Of a stretch of DNA of 64,000 nucleotides, positions 1 to 15,109 are shown piece after piece. How positions within the stretch are numbered: the first letter of the stretch is position 1; each line of letters begins with the position of its first letter. A program made the translations under genes and the position numbers. The stretch is taken from the NCBI GenBank assembly GCA_003344405.1, contig NOWV01000076.1, forward strand, positions 62,001 to 126,000, written 5' to 3'. The notes under the pieces are model-generated. The model ran no database searches, was not told the origin of the DNA, and was given only the letters and a program-made list of their open reading frames with translations. The DNA comes from Trichoplax sp. H2 (Eukaryota > Placozoa > Uniplacotomia > Trichoplacea).

Positions 1-3000
1 AAACATTGAACTAAAGGTATGTATGTATGCAACTTCTAATTTTTGTTTTTCCGAAATATATCCACTAAAAACCTGCTCATTCATTGATTTCTGCATCCTC
101 TAATAGAATAGTTCTTAAAGTATTATGTTTGAGTAATAAACTGAACAATGATTCATTGGTTACCTCGTCCCATCTTGGATAAATACTGTTAGATCGGAAA
201 GTGGTTATTTTCCGACAGCTTTCAAATCTGTCAATCTTATCAATTCTTGTATTTACAATCTGATGATTTTAGTGAATTGATTAAGTCGATAATGACTATC
301 CATCTTTTTTTTGCAAAACACTCTTAGTTTAGCGCTTCCTTTATTCTACGACTTAATTAAGGCAATGGTGACATGATTGATGTATATTTGGTACTGTGTA
401 ATACTTCATTATTATAAACTGTCTATAATAATCCTAAAACTTAATCTACCAATCACATTATTTCAATAAGAATCATAAAATGGACTTCATCTAGATTAAA
501 CAATTAGATACCTGTATAAATTAATGTTTATTATTGTTATTAATATGAAGACACAGAAAAACATTTATTCCGTGACTTGCATTAAATAGTAAGCCATTAA
601 CAATGCAGTGTAATTATAGAATAATCCTTCCTTATATTTTTCCGTCTTATTTAATATGTCGCATAAAGTTAAACTTGTGTGATTATCAATAATTCATGAT
701 GTTTTATTTCAATATATTTAAGTATTTAAGAAGAATGGGAATAATGTCTTGGTATATTTTGCATCTGCATAATATATTGTACAAGACATTGCAAGTATTT
801 TTTTACAATCACTACTTAATAAAATTGAACTCAAAAATATCTTGTTGTCTACCGAATATAGGGTATAGAAAACACGCAATTGCTGTAATTAAATTATTCT
901 AAAAGCCCATAGTAATTCCTTATCATAAAAATGTTAATTATTAGCTTATTACTCAGCCTATCATTGCTATGCTTTAACTATTTTTACACCTTATTAACGT
1001 ATCATCAGATTCATGAATAAATTTACTTTATATCGATGCTCCTCGAATTTACAAGCGTCTATCTGAGAATCTCAACTCTTTAGTTATGTTTTTCTACTAG
1101 CTTTTCATTTAAGTAATTACTTACTTATATTTCTATCTATTCCTATGTACTTGTTTGGTCGATAAGACCATACTTTTTATAAAGTTATGTAAGTAAAATT
1201 AATCCATATTTACCAGCCTATACGAGAAATTGCTTTGTATTTTAATGTAGCAACATCTCCATACCATAGTTCAGTCCCCATATCTTAGCCGTAGACTTCT
1301 GAAGAAGGAGGGATGTCAATAGGTATAAACAAGCCATTGACAGAATACTGCATGAAGCAGATCAACCTATAAATCTACATTTTACTACGATTACCAGCCT
1401 CGATTTGCAACAATACTATTAATTCGATATGTCATAATTTTACCTACATGGTATTTATGCTAATAAATTACAGTGATAATAGAGTATGTACGGTGTACAA
1501 GTACCGTTGTTATTGCGGTTTTGGCAAAATGAATATTATTTTGTACCACTGACATTCTCAATTGATCTGAAAGCGTATAGTGCAGCGGTCAAATAATCAC
1601 GCTTTTATTCTAGATATACAATTGATTGAACTACAAATTTCAATATAATAATTATTCATTCATAGAGTACTATATAAATTATATTGAATTGCCTTTAACT
1701 TCTGTGTACTTCATTCCGTAAATCAGGTATGATTTCTTGAGTAATTTACGAACAATTTCCAATGAAGAAGTAATTTAACTGATTTAATATTAAACATTTC
1801 CTGTAAATACCATTTATAGGCATAATTGATGAGAATTTTAAGCTATACAATAATTTTAGGTAGCAATGCTACTTTGTTTATTGTTCAAATGCTTTTTGCA
1901 TAGATAATTCAAAAATGAAAACAAAATTTCGCCATAGAGTCATAGAATTTGATGAATTATTAAAATCACCTAGGAGATAACACAGCTATTCTTTGATAAT
2001 ATTTTCATTAATTGCTATCGCCCTTTCGGTTATCATCAGCGCAGCTACAGTCAGTTATCCTCGATTAATTTTTACTTCATACACACTTCAGTTTAGCTTA
2101 GGCAATCATCAAATATTTGTAAAATTTTGTAATTCCATCTTCATTGCATTGCCAACTGAGATATTGATCTAGGTCTAATAATTTAAATTGAAATAAATCT
2201 CCTAAAGAGCATACAGTAAACTGCATGATTAGCCTCCATAATTGCCAATGCTTGGCTGATAACCTTTCTAAAAATAGGTTTTACGTAAGTTAATGAAAGT
2301 TATACACAACAGCCACAATTGAAAACCATTAACAGAATTCTTAAACAAAGAAATCTAGATTGAAACAATTTGTAATGTAAAATTGTTAAAGATGTATAAT
2401 GATACCAAATTGGATCCTACTCACGTATAGAGTTGCATCAAATAAATAACATTGTCTACATTAGATGAAAACTATTCAAATGGTTGAATAGAGCAACTAT
2501 AGCTATTATGAAAGTAGTCCCTGCATGGTCAACGATGACGTTTGAAGAAGAATTATATTGAACTACAAGAATAAGCAACTCTATCACGATAGCTATAAGC
2601 ATAAAACAAATACATGTTATTAAATGAAGAAAACAGAATAAAAATATTATTATATTGTAATCAAGTGGCTTTGTTAATTAAATGAAATATTAAAGCTATT
2701 ACGTACGGAGTTAGATTACATAATCTTATATAATTGCATAAATTAAAAGGAGTATTATCTAAGATAACTAATCCTATTTAAATCGAATAATCACTAAAAA
2801 ATTAAATGCATTGATAAGATTTAAAGAATAGATTATACTATCGGTAATGGCTATAAAAACTCAAGAATATCGTGTAAGTTGTCTGTTTACGATAAATAAG
2901 CCAATCTTTGATAACTGCTCTCACGATAACAATCAGTAACTCCAAGAAGATTTCGTCAGTAAAATTGCAATAAATGCTGCTATAGATTGAACATTTTCTC

Positions 3001-5318
3001 ATATTTTGAAATACTCAATTCTCAATATCATTTGTCGCGAATTCTAACCCCGCTTTGGATGATATTGATACTATTTTTAAATCTTTAATACATTAGTTTT
3101 TAATTTCTTTTGGCTCTATTTTGATACGAGCACGATATTTATCTATCAATTGTGGATAATAACTATCACAATAATCAATTTTTTAATGCTATTGATTTTA
3201 TGTCGAGTGTTAGGGAGTTAATAGTACCGTAATTTTCTTTCAGTAATAAAAGTTAAATTTCGTTTATGCGCGCGTACGCAACAATGTAACCATAGTATTA
3301 ATATTCATGATCACAAATGATTAAAAAATTCCTTTAAGCTAAAGCAATGATGATTTCTATGAAATGGTTAACAAAAGCGTTAAATTATTACCGACATTCA
3401 TACTAATTAAAAGTGATAGCATCATTCTACGAAAACGGAAGAGAAACTTATTCTATACCTGAAGCTAACTTGTTAGTTTTGCAAAGAAAGGAAGGAAAAT
3501 ATGTGAGGGTAGACCATAATATTCTTCTGGCCTTTTAATTAACTAAATTAAATATTATCTTATTAGACATCATCATGTAATCTACCGCTTCTACTCGCTA
3601 ATGTAAGCAAATACAAATAGAAAGTAAAGTAAGAATCTATTGTTGAACAGCATTATGCTATTGGCCAACATCGTGAATTCTTTAGCTACTGGTAGTAGTG
3701 ATACTTAACAGAGGAGTGCAGCTTTCGAAAAATTTCTAAAATTAATAAAAATCGAATGTCAATGGTTCCTAATGAATACAATCTATTATTGATTTCTTCA
3801 CTAAGCATAGAAACGACATACTAACATGCTATAAAGTGAGTACTTTGTATACCATCTGTTGTTCTTAATAAATAGATAACTTAACGTTTTACAGTCATCC
3901 ATTAAGCACCGAAATCTTGTTACAAATTACCACATCTGGCAATGGCGCCAACAATACGGTAGTTATTGTTGATATCAACGCTACGCAAATATCGCTTAAG
4001 TCTAGGAAACTAATTCCTGATAATATCGCTCATATGGATTCATTAAATATATTAATTAAATACCTTACAGGCAATTTTGAAGCTATGGCTATCATAAAAT
4101 CTATCGGGCACTGCGTTGATAGTTAAAGTATACTATGTATGCTAATGTCCAGTAAATCACTGTCCTCTGTAGATGTAGCACATCATTATAGATGATACTC
4201 TGCAGATAGCAATTAGCTAGAAATGATATGTAGTAGGATATTAGATTCGCTAAATAGTTAATTGTACCAAATATTATAAAAGAAGCTAATTGACAGTTGC
4301 ATTATTTTGCAATATAACTACATGCATACCAAAATGTTATGCTTAATTATTCAATGAAACATCTATTGAATCTCATAATTAAAAAAAGTCCTAGGAGCCT
4401 AGCGGCAATAGGTTTATCATTAAATACGATTGACTTATCTGTAGCTCATAATTAAATTTTAACTTACATTATCCTCTTTCATAATTTACACCCTAATCAT
4501 TTAATAGTCCTAATTACGTAAGAAATTTACTTACTATAAGAAAGTTCACACTGATAGACTATGAAAATAAATTAAATGCAGACTTTGTGACAAAAACTTT
4601 CAAAGTTATGTCATTGAAGTTTTTTCAGAATCTATAAGTAAATAATCTTTAGATTGTTTCTGCTATGTACATCTAGCTATTTCATCGAATTGCATACTTG
4701 CTACCAATCTATTCAGACTGCAAGTAATCTACTCAGCTAATATGGGCTAGTGCCGATACTGCACCAAACGGAAGAATTAAAAGTTATGAAAGAAATTCTA
4801 TTAATACCGCTTTGGAAAAAAATTTTTACTTTGAAGGAGACATTAAGGTAGCTTTCTAACTTAATACGTGATGCATGTGGGAAGAATATGAAAGATATTT
4901 GCTGCTTATTAATTATTTCGAGCGTTTACTCTGTGTCCTGAAGCATTCGCCTACGTTTGCAGGATAAGGAAATTTTGCAAATATCGCATGAAAAAGGATA
5001 AATCTACATGCAAACAGATTTCTATATATTAAAATATTACTTCACTATCTTCAATTACTTTAGGCTTATAGCCTTATTGCATATTAAAAATTGAACATTT
5101 ACCTTATAACATTTTTAAATAATAAAAGATTTTGTAACTGGATCTGGATTAAGATCGAATCATTCATTAATGATTTAAGTAATCATGATATTTTCGATTT
5201 TACAATTATTCTTATGATAATGCGACTTTACAGAAATTTTGATTGTGATTGATCTTCGTCTTATCCATTTAAATGTGGACACGAAAATCTCACAAAATAA
5301 ATATGTTTTCTCAAGTAA

Positions 5319-5378
5319 GATTATAGTGTAACTAGTATTATCTCAAATACGATTATAGTCTAACTAGTATTATCTCTA
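5319..5378. repeat. 32-bp tandem duplication
   Basis: The stretch beginning GATTATAGTGTAACTAGTAT at 5319 is followed 32 bp later by a near copy (GATTATAGTCTAACTAGTAT at 5351). Both copies continue into TATCTC. It is a simple two-copy duplication in intergenic DNA with no evident function. Confidence 0.8.
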
Positions 5379-6807
5379 ATTATTTTCTAAAATGAGGAAG
5401 TTGGGAATAATGAGTTAAATTCCACTGAATTACTATTAAATTTGCTTTAATTTTAATGTGGTCTTACTTCCGTGTACAGTAATAATTAAAATTTATGAAA
5501 CAGCCAATCAAGAGATGCAGCCTTAGGGAATGAAATTAATTTAAGATAATGATATAGTGCGCTATCAACCTTCATAATGCTTTACATTGTTCAATTACGC
5601 TAAAAATATAACATTTGCTTTCCTATATATCATATTCAATAACAAATATAGATTAAATAACTTTAATTCTTGCTTGGTCATTCAAATTTATCAAAGGATG
5701 ATTACGTTATAGATAGCAATAACTCTAAGGTATTTATTTTACATATTCATGTACTATCCTACAACACTATCTTTAATATACAAAACAGAAGCTGAAAATG
5801 CCTGTTTAGCGCATCATCTGCTATGAAATGGTTTTAAGAAATTATGCGAAGTTGTAAATTTCACTTATATAGAAGCACTACCGTGCGTACCCGGATGGAT
5901 TTATATTAGTCAAGCCTGGGAATTGTCCGTAATCCACACAATGAGATCATTTATTTAGGAAAAACCTGGTTTTTAGATGAAACAATTCATTAAAATCGTG
6001 TTCTACAAATGAATTTTGTTTAATGCGCAATCGTTTCAAATTTTATGGTCTATAAAGGATTATTATACTCCTACTGCCCCATGTGTCCTGCTAAAAGGAA
6101 TCAATACCATTTTAAGATTTGTTCCGGAAATTATATTTATAGCATTAACATCGTCAGATATGAATAAGGATGAAATGCTATAGCATCTATGAAACAATGG
6201 CTTTGATGGTAATAACTGATCTGTATATAAATTTCAAATGAACATAAAAGTTCGAAAACTGTTAATTTTAAGAAAGAAAAATTATCTTTATTGTAGAAAA
6301 ATCTAAAATATCTGATAATAATGAAAATATTGATGAATTAGAATATTGATGCCAAAAATTATGGAATGGAATGGGTCTTCTCTAACTATTAAATGCATAA
6401 CCGGTTAAGGTCTCAAATTAGGAAAAAAATTAAATGATGTACAAATTACAGTTAGTCAATAATTATAATTTTAGATATAATCTAATCGAAATAATCTTGT
6501 TCATAAGTCTATGAATAAATCATGAAAAATAGAACTCAGGAAATGAGATACCCTACAAATGTATGAAGAGGACTAATTGATTTTAAATTATTCGCCTTTG
6601 TTTAATTCCCTAGGTATGTGGATTCCATCAAGTAAAAAATTGACAACTATGTCGCGTTTACCAAATAAGTATAATACATTACATACCACATACACATGGA
6701 TAGACATTTTTGATAAATAGTTAAATATGTGACAAATAAAAGAAATTTTCTGGGTAAAGAATGCGACTTGCGAGAGCTAGATTCAATATAGAAGAATTAA
6801 TTTTGAT

Positions 6808-6830
6808 TATATATATATATACATATATAT
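6808..6830. repeat. AT microsatellite
   Basis: A short, imperfect TA dinucleotide run interrupted by a single C. A similar run lies at 42162-42178 in intron 2 of arr4. Confidence 0.85.
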
Positions 6831-8468
6831 GTACGAAACAATCTACCCGTGGAAATGACTAACTTTTACCAATCTTAGTAATATCCGACTTTATTTTTAT
6901 GCCTTTCAGTTAATATTTTTCTTTTCTTTCATTCAAACTGTTATATTTAAGGCTCAATCAATACTAGCTAATAAGACTGAAACAATTGAAACTCTAGGCT
7001 TCCGTCTAAACAATAATATCATTGTTTTGATGGGAACCAATTTATTTAATTATGCTGTTGCTAGGTAGGTTTATAATGACTGCAATCATCTATAACCAAA
7101 TCAATCTTGAAAACCGCCTTTCAATTTAAAAGCTATTCTTATTGATCAAAACATCTTTTCCACTAAACGTTCGTAGTTCTACGTAGATCGTTAAATAAAG
7201 AGAAACTGATAATAATATTGCTTATTATCCCTCAATCTTATACATAATGTATTAATTTCAATGGACTATTAAGCTAAATTTATTCTATTGGAAATTAGCA
7301 GCCCACGTTACTGGTATTCTGCTTCAACAATAACAAAATAATTTTTATACTTGCCTGCGACCCTATCACCTAGGATTGGTTTCACCATTAGGTAAAGCAG
7401 AGAATGAAAAGTTTTCAAAATCAGTTAAATACTGTATATCTGTAATTAATTGGAAAGGAAGGAATACATACATCGGTATTTAAATAATATTATCATCTTT
7501 CTAAGTCAACAAATTTCTCTTGCACAGTAAGTAATTCGGTTTTTTAAAAGTTGGATTTAATTATGTTGTTCAACAATTGCAATGGACCACATTTACTATA
7601 CGATATTAGGCTAAATGCCATTATATTCGATAGAGTATTTTAGTTTTATGAAATTTTTAAGCTAGTTCTAACTCGTTATATAAATGTGTCTTACGTTTTT
7701 AGCCCATAAATGAAGTTAACCCTCTTTTAATTTACATCGAGACCGAACGATTTTAGCAGCAAGTTTAGGTAGAAAATGTACAGGACTTCAAATTTTAAAC
7801 ATCGATTTGAGATACAAATTCGTTATTATCATAGAGTATAACCTGATATATATAGCTCTCTGTAGTTAGATACTAGGGTTAATAGACTAGTTCAATCCAA
7901 TGTCTAGACAAGTTTATAATTATTTAATAGTGAATTTGCTAAATATAATATCGAATTTTAATTAAGCAGAAGTAATATGAAAAATGTAGACAGTTAATGA
8001 AGGGTAAGGAATTCATTAAATAATAGATCAATGACTAAGCTGCTAGTAATGGTATTCAATAATATTACTTAACTGATTCACATTGTGGTTTCGGTAGATA
8101 TTGGATATCGTTGAATGAAAAACAGAATTTCTTGATGGTCAAGGCCACAGAGATTAGACATTGCAAAAACGTCAAATGAACTTACGGGATAGATTTCATT
8201 TTTAAATAACAAATTAAAAGCGTCAAATGCCGACTGAAAATTACTCATAATCAAGAAAGTTAATTCGCGATCAGATTTTAAATATCGATCAATTCAATAT
8301 TGATAATACTGTCAGAAAGAAATAATTAGCACTCTTTCATTAAAGAGGCCCTGGATTTCAAGAAGCAAAGTATTCATACCTTTATATTCCGTCATCGATA
8401 ATATATCAAGCATTAATCGAAAAAGTTCATTTTAATAACCTATTGCAACAAGAAGGAAGGCAGAAAGT

Positions 8469-11400
8469 ATGGTTAAAATCGATGTACGTGCAATAATATT
8501 TGATTGCGATCAAACAGTTTATTTTCCAGGTCAAGTTATATCTGGCGAAGTTATTTTAGATAGTCCTGGCAATGTTAAATTACGACGTGTTTTAGTTCGT
8601 ATTTATGGACGCGCAGAGACTCGTGTAGAAGAAGTAATTAAAAGCAAAATAAGAAGTTGTAAACGCGATCATCGAGATCATTGTAATATTTTGGATTATA
8701 ATGTAACCGTTTGGGAAAAAGGTAAGATGAAAGTTACAGTTCATCAAACATCTTGTGATCTTACTTTGAATTTAAGCCAGCAAATTTTTCAGCATTTATC
8801 TTAAAAGTTTACATAAATTATGAACAGTTCATTTGCCTATTTCCATCATTTGAATTTTTTCCTGTGACTTAATTCGGTTTCATTAAATATCATATCAGTT
8901 TTTGATGAAATCTACTATAATAATCCGCTAACAGAACTATAGCCATTATACTTAATATAAATGGATATTTTTGACTACCACCATTAGAGAAAGAATTTTA
9001 CTAAATCAAAACTATGTCATTATCTTTAATAGTATCATTATATATGTTAAGGGCAAATATCAATAGATAAAATAGATTAAGTAAGAAATAGGGAATAGTA
9101 AGAGATAATTGATCTTTGTGCGCGATTTTAAAATCGATTTTGTCAACAAAACTGTTTTCAGAAATACCCGTAGTCTTGAACATAAAGAAATCTATTTTAT
9201 GGTAGTATAGGGCAGTTATGAAGATTACCCAAGAATCTTAATTAAATCGCTACACTTTTACAATTTATAATGAGATTTAGAGCAAAGTAACCTTAACTCT
9301 TAATATTAGCATTTTGATGTAAAGCCCACTCCTTTTATCATTTGATATCGCTCTAATCATGTTTAAGTGAAGATTACGTATAAACAAGTAAAGTTTTAAC
9401 TTATTTAGCTTTTTATGCCGCTGATGATAACTTGCAAATTTAAATGTACTAACAATGATGACCTGTTATTAACAAAGTCTGGCTGTCTCCGTCAAGTTTA
9501 TTTGATTTTAAATCTTTGTAAAAAGAATAACAACAGTTACTTCTTTTAGATATCGCGTAAATACTACGTGACATGGTCACACTTGCATCTTAAATTCTAT
9601 TTCCTAATTTTCATGCTAGTGTAGACAATATTTAGACATTTCATTATATATATAGAAAATCGGATCAAACTATATATACATTCGCATTTTATTTAGCCTT
9701 TTTTATAACGTTAAATAGCAGTTAATTTTCTATGGTAATTAAGTACAAAATATAGAAACAATTAATGAATTGAAACATTTTTATAGTTGATTATACGCTT
9801 AATCCTATACCATTTACATTTATAACTTTTTATTCTATAACAGTAACCTTTAGTTGCTATATATTGACTACATTTGATACCCAATAATTTATCAAAGTTT
9901 CTTTTTACAGATCAAGTTGCTATCGTCTTTATTATTTTCTTGCGGCCAATAGGCAACGTTATGCTTTCAAAAGTTTTTAGTATCAGATAATATAATCAAG
10001 CATACGTTTGAAATTAGCCATGCAGGAATTATAAATAATTTTTGGCACTTATTTAAATAATTAAAGCGTTTCTATTGAACTATCAGCAAGTTTTAAACTA
10101 CCGTTGAAATTGCAATTACTTTTCAAAGGAATATAAGCATAAATTAGTCTGCAAACCTATGAGCATATAGTGAACAGTACGCATTGATACAGAATAAATC
10201 GAACAAATAATTATCATAGAGCATAGCTAGAGAGGAATTTAATCTAGAATAATGAAGTATTAATTTGATATCGAGAAAATATCAGCCTAAGATAACAAAG
10301 TCTTAATTCATACTTTCGATCACTATTTAGTTGTAAGTTATAGATATTGCACTTTGTTGAGAACAAAACTTCTCTTGAGATATGTAACCATCATCGTAAA
10401 CTATTTAATTTAATTCTGCATCAATTTCAATTCTTTAGTATGATATTAGATTTACAATAATTTGTTTAACTTCCATTAATGGTACTAGATTGCCATGAGC
10501 CAAGTTAGTCAATAAAAGAAGAGTTATTTCTACATATTAAAAATTTAAAATAATAACATTCTGCTTTGGTTAGGGTAGGAAGTCTATCGCTATCATAATG
10601 AACTCTTTGGGATTTATATCAGTCGTAGTATGTAAGATTGCATTCATTTTTATCTTGCCACAATAGCAAATAATGAAGCGACTATTGCTTTCGATGTAAT
10701 TATCTTAATTTATTTTCTATACGAGCATATTACTGCATTTAATCTTAATAAGCTTAGCGATTAAAATATTAACAGTATGAAATCATAGACGTGTCCAACA
10801 TGATAGCAGTAATTTTCTGTATAGTATATTGTACACATCGAAGCTGGATTGTCATTCGTATAAAAGTTTTACCCCCGGTAGTCATTCACTCATATCTGCC
10901 GTCAATAGTTAAGCTCCAATCTGATTAATTAGCTTAATTTCTACGAGCACTGCTCGTGGTAGGTCATTATTTGTTTTAGAAATCGATCAACTTAAGATGT
11001 AGTCAATTATTTATGACAGTAATCATCCAAAATTAAGTCATCTTGGTAAATCTTTAACATTAAAGACTATTCCTATCAAATAAAAATTCAACAATTAATT
11101 AATTATTTATCATCGCCGTATTATCACACGATAAATTACAGGAAAAATTAGAATTGTGAACTTTTACCACTATAATAACACCTAGATCGTATTTCAAAAT
11201 GATAAAGAATTTCCTTCGAACGAATACTTTATAGTAGCAATATTTCTTCCTTAAATAAATCTCATTCACTTCTATTTATATTAGAGATCTATTTTCGTAT
11301 CACAACAACTAATGTTACGTGGTTTAATAAAATTAGATTATTTTTCAACACCGACTTTGCAAATTTTAGTTAAATTTTTTTAATAGAAAGCTTCACAGTA

Positions 11401-14400
11401 AAATTTCATATTTTATCAAAATATGTGATATATACTCATTTAAAATACTACAGCTGTTTTATGCAATTACCTATGAGAAAAGCTTTTTGCTTTTAAGTCA
11501 TCAGCGATTAATTGTATCTTTTAAAGATCTCTACATAAAAGGAAATTGATTAATTACAGAAATGAGTAATTTTCAATTAATGCTTCACAATGTTATTAAA
11601 TTCAAATTTCTATATTACCTTCGAAAACCATTCGCCATCTCAATATAGTGAATACTTACATCGTTTTGCAACAATAGTATCTGATAACATTACTTTATTC
11701 AAATTTGAAGGCCTTTGCAATAATTGAATTTTCATACAAGGTTTTGTTTTACTTCGCCACTGTCTGGTCAAAATTTGCAATAATGCATTAAAACGCATAG
11801 CACACTACAATTAAACTGCTATTATTAGACTAGGAGCAGATGGCTGCAAAACTATGCAATTTATTTTTCTTAATCACTGAGCTTTATCTTGGAATTGCTA
11901 TACCATTACCAAAATTGGGATTGCTACGCTGGCATTTCGATCCAGTAAATTTATCTAGAATGAAATTTAAACTTTCATGAATAATTATTATATCTAAACT
12001 TGAATATAGAAAAATAATCTCTATTCTTCATTGAGCACAAAAGCGCTGCGATTTTAAAGTGTTCTGCCATGAAAAGGGATTTCCTACCGGAGATGGGCTA
12101 GTACAACATAAATGAAAACTAGGAAAGTATTCAAATTTTTAGTTTAATTCAAAGCTCAGAAATACTTTATCTTATGAAAGTGTGAGCTAAAGTTGCCACT
12201 TACTATAATTTAGATCTGTTTTATATATTTATATCAACCAACTATGTCGTAATAAATTAATCCTAGTTCGGCGGTATCTCACGCCTTATTGTGATAAGTA
12301 TGAATGTTCTATGGTTTATCGCACTACCATTATCAAATCAAAGGCTGCATGTTATATTGTACATCTATAGAAGGAATTTGTCATTATACCTTCAAAGTTA
12401 TATAAAAATATCGGTTAGCTAGGTATCTCTTCTCCGGTTTTTTGTATTAAGATCAAGAGTCGATAACGGCTTTTAAAACATACAAACTTCAAATATACTA
12501 TATTCCGCTAGAAATACCAATTGTAAAATAATTATACTAAATTTACTGCCAGGATTTAAAACATGATCTAGTATTTATCTATTCAATATGACAGACATCA
12601 AATTAATCGACAATGTTGATCGATTTCAGGCATTCACATACAAAATAGTAAATTTTCATTGTTTACTGCATTGATTGTAATATCTACTAACTCATTTGAA
12701 TTATTGGCAGAATCCAGTTTTTCAAATAAGCATTCAAAATCTTTACTATACCTTGCGTGCCATAATAGAGCACCCTGAAAGCAATTTGCGCTTGAGATAT
12801 TTAATTATGATTAAATGCTATACAATAATACCATATACAATTAAAATCTTTTTACAAATTAATGGACTTATTTTTATTAGTTAAAGAATCGTACACTATA
12901 ATTTTATATCACCTTAAATTGCCATAAATTTTGCCTTTGGTCCTCTGTAGAATATCGTATATTCCCAACTCGACACAATATTCACAATTTCTAGGTTTAG
13001 TAATAATTTGGTTATAAAATCCCAGTAATCAGGATTACCACTTCTATAATGTTTATAGTTATGATGATTACAAATAGATCAGATAAATGTCTTCAAATTC
13101 GATCACACTTTATTTAATAGAGCACAAATATACAATTTGCTACTCTAAAGATTGGATTTAATTGAACGATATCGTAAGATATATATGATTTTATTACAAT
13201 CCTGCCATTCTATTAACTCTATGATATAAACTATAGAATAGGTACGTCAATATAATCATTTTCCAGTAAATTTTATTTTTCTAATGGTCTCAGGTAAATA
13301 CGGTGGATGTATTTGTATAAGTTACCATTAGCAATATATTTTTCATACACCAAAGTTATCATTAGAATTTTAACTTTGCGAAATTACAAAGTTTGTTTTC
13401 TCATTATTAATTATTATATCTGTTATCACGAAGTTAACCTTAATTTTGAGTACCTATTAACGTAATTTATGCTGTAACTGCACTCTTAAATAACTCTAAA
13501 ATGCTTAATTAATTCTTATTCCTATAGGAGACAAAAAATTATGCAGTGCAAGTTTACTAGCTGGAAGGCATACCTTTTCATTTAGTTATCAATTGCCAAT
13601 GAATAATTTACCGAACTCGTATCAAGGCGATAGCAATCATAACATTCGCTACATGGTCATTATATCAGTTGATCAAGGATGGAAATTTGAAGATCTTGCC
13701 AATAAACCTTTTCATGTTGTTGAGGATATAAGCATTAATCGTTCAACTTTTGTAAGTTTACTTGATAAACAATCTAGCTTTCATAACTCAGCATACTACT
13801 TCAATGACATTCTAGTATATATGAAACTAATTTACCGTATTACTTACTGCTAGGAGCGTCCTATTCCGTTGGTATCAGAAAAACAGATACCCTATTTTCT
13901 ATGTTGCTCCGGCACAGCTAAATTAACGGCTAGTTTAGAATATTTAGCATGCTATATTGGGGAAGCTATTAATATTCAAATGATTGAATTGGAAAATAAT
14001 ACGAAGCAAGAAATCACTGGCGTGGCAGTCCGATTAATACGAAATATAACCCATAAAGCTAAAGGTATAGGAAGTTTTGAAGTATTTGCTATCGTTAACT
14101 TTAATTCTTTTAACAACACGGACTATGCATGGATAATTTATAGTTGCTATTATCTCATTTAAAATATGTTTTACATTACTTAGGAGTTGAAAATGTGTCA
14201 ACTGACGTTTGCTTGATAAAACAGCTGTTTCGAACATTAATGCCAGGCCAAACAATTACATGGACTAACGAATCTCTGGTTATTACAAAATTGCAACCTA
14301 CAATTGCTAAATTTGACCTTATATCTATTGGTTACGTATTAGAGGTAAGATATGAAGCTTACAGTTTTTATCTAAATATTTTGATATAATTATCCAACAT

Positions 14401-15109
14401 TATTATAAAATCCTCACGAAGAAGTCTCAATCTTATATAATCCTACATGACGATAATAAACGACCCTAAATTATTTCGATAAATTCGTATAATTGCGTTA
14501 GTATATCCTTATATAATGCCAATTGAATTAATAATTATACACAATTAATGAATAAAACTGGCCAAATACGAACTATAGATATTAATTAAGGGAATCAGAT
14601 AGCACCAGCCAGCGCGCTACCTAACTATTGTAATTTCTTGAGGAGTTTAGATCTAGGTAGAACGAAATTGATAATTTATGATTAAAACTTGTTGAATATA
14701 TAATATTCATATTAAATAATGAGTCAGGTAGTTTTAGTCAGTACGCTAGCCAGGTATTGCAACTTCTTGAGTAGCTTAAATCTTTGTAGAAAAATTGATC
14801 TTGAACAATTAATAACTTCAAAATATTTCTTTCTTCCTTAACTTCATTTAGATTCAAGCATTTCTAAATAAAAATACGACACTGTCAGTTGAATTTCCAA
14901 TAACTATTGGCGATCGACCTGATATTAACCCCCTTCCATCACATAAGAATTCAGTGTCATTTCTGGATTCATCGCTTTATGAATTAACTCTACCTGGGGC
15001 TGTTACAAGAGATCAAGCTCCAAATGATTTAGAAAGATGTACTATTAGTAGCAATTTATCATCTTTAACAGAGAGTTATACTAGTTATAAAGACCATCTA
15101 ATGAAATAA
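8469..15109 (+). CDS. arr1: alpha-arrestin (ARRDC-like) protein, 5 exons
   Basis: Exons are 8469-8721, 13528-13751, 13854-14064, 14184-14344 and 14852-15109 (stop TAA 15107-15109), giving 368 residues. All junctions are GT...AG (donors GTAAGA, GTAAGT, GTATAG, GTAAGA) and phases run 1-0-1-0. The N-lobe shows YFPGQVISGEV and RIYGRAETRV (exon 1), then LAGRHTFSFSYQLP, NIRYMV and WKFEDLANKPF (exon 2, residues 85-159). The C-lobe shows PYFLCCSGTAKLTAS (exon 3), TITWTNE (exon 4) and LSVEFPITIGDRP (exon 5). As an alpha-arrestin it should be a cytoplasmic adaptor for membrane cargo. Oddities: intron 1 is about 4.8 kb; exons 5 and 6 are fused; the tail ends without PPxY or FxPxY, and SSLYEL sits where PPxY should be. 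The CYIGEAI segment replaces the usual GYCPGE. Function beyond the family role is unknown. Confidence 0.9.
8722..13527 (+). other. arr1 intron 1 (about 4.8 kb)
   Basis: This is the longest intron in the window, running from donor GTAAGA at 8722 to acceptor CCTATAG at 13521-13527. It is AT-rich. The ATG frames inside it (9001-9183 on the minus strand, 12696-12884 on the plus strand) match nothing I know and look like chance frames. I see no nested gene, LTR or RNA gene. Confidence 0.7.
14593..14790 (+). repeat. diverged tandem duplication in arr1 intron 4
   Basis: A segment of about 70 bp at 14593-14662 (core CGCTACCTAACTATTG, then TTCTTGAGGAGTTTAGATCT) recurs at 14721-14790 (core CGCTAGCCAGGTATTG, then TTCTTGAGTAGCTTAAATCT). 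The spacing is about 128 bp. The copies are clearly diverged. The segment lies wholly inside intron 4 and does not touch the splice sites. Confidence 0.6.

Larger units (their letters stand above)
1..8468. other. AT-rich intergenic region, no gene recognised
   Basis: No reading frame here resembles the arrestin exons or any other family I recognise. The longest ATG frames (69 codons or fewer, for example at 696-902 and 3917-4126) have no recognisable motif and are expected by chance at this base composition. I see two minor repeats only, listed separately: a 32-bp tandem duplication near 5.3 kb and an AT dinucleotide run near 6.8 kb. Small exons of an unrelated gene could be missed by eye. 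Confidence 0.6.

Noticed and set aside
3917-4126. 69-codon plus-strand frame in the left intergenic region
   Set aside because: No motif, no splice context linking it to other coding sequence; a length expected by chance.
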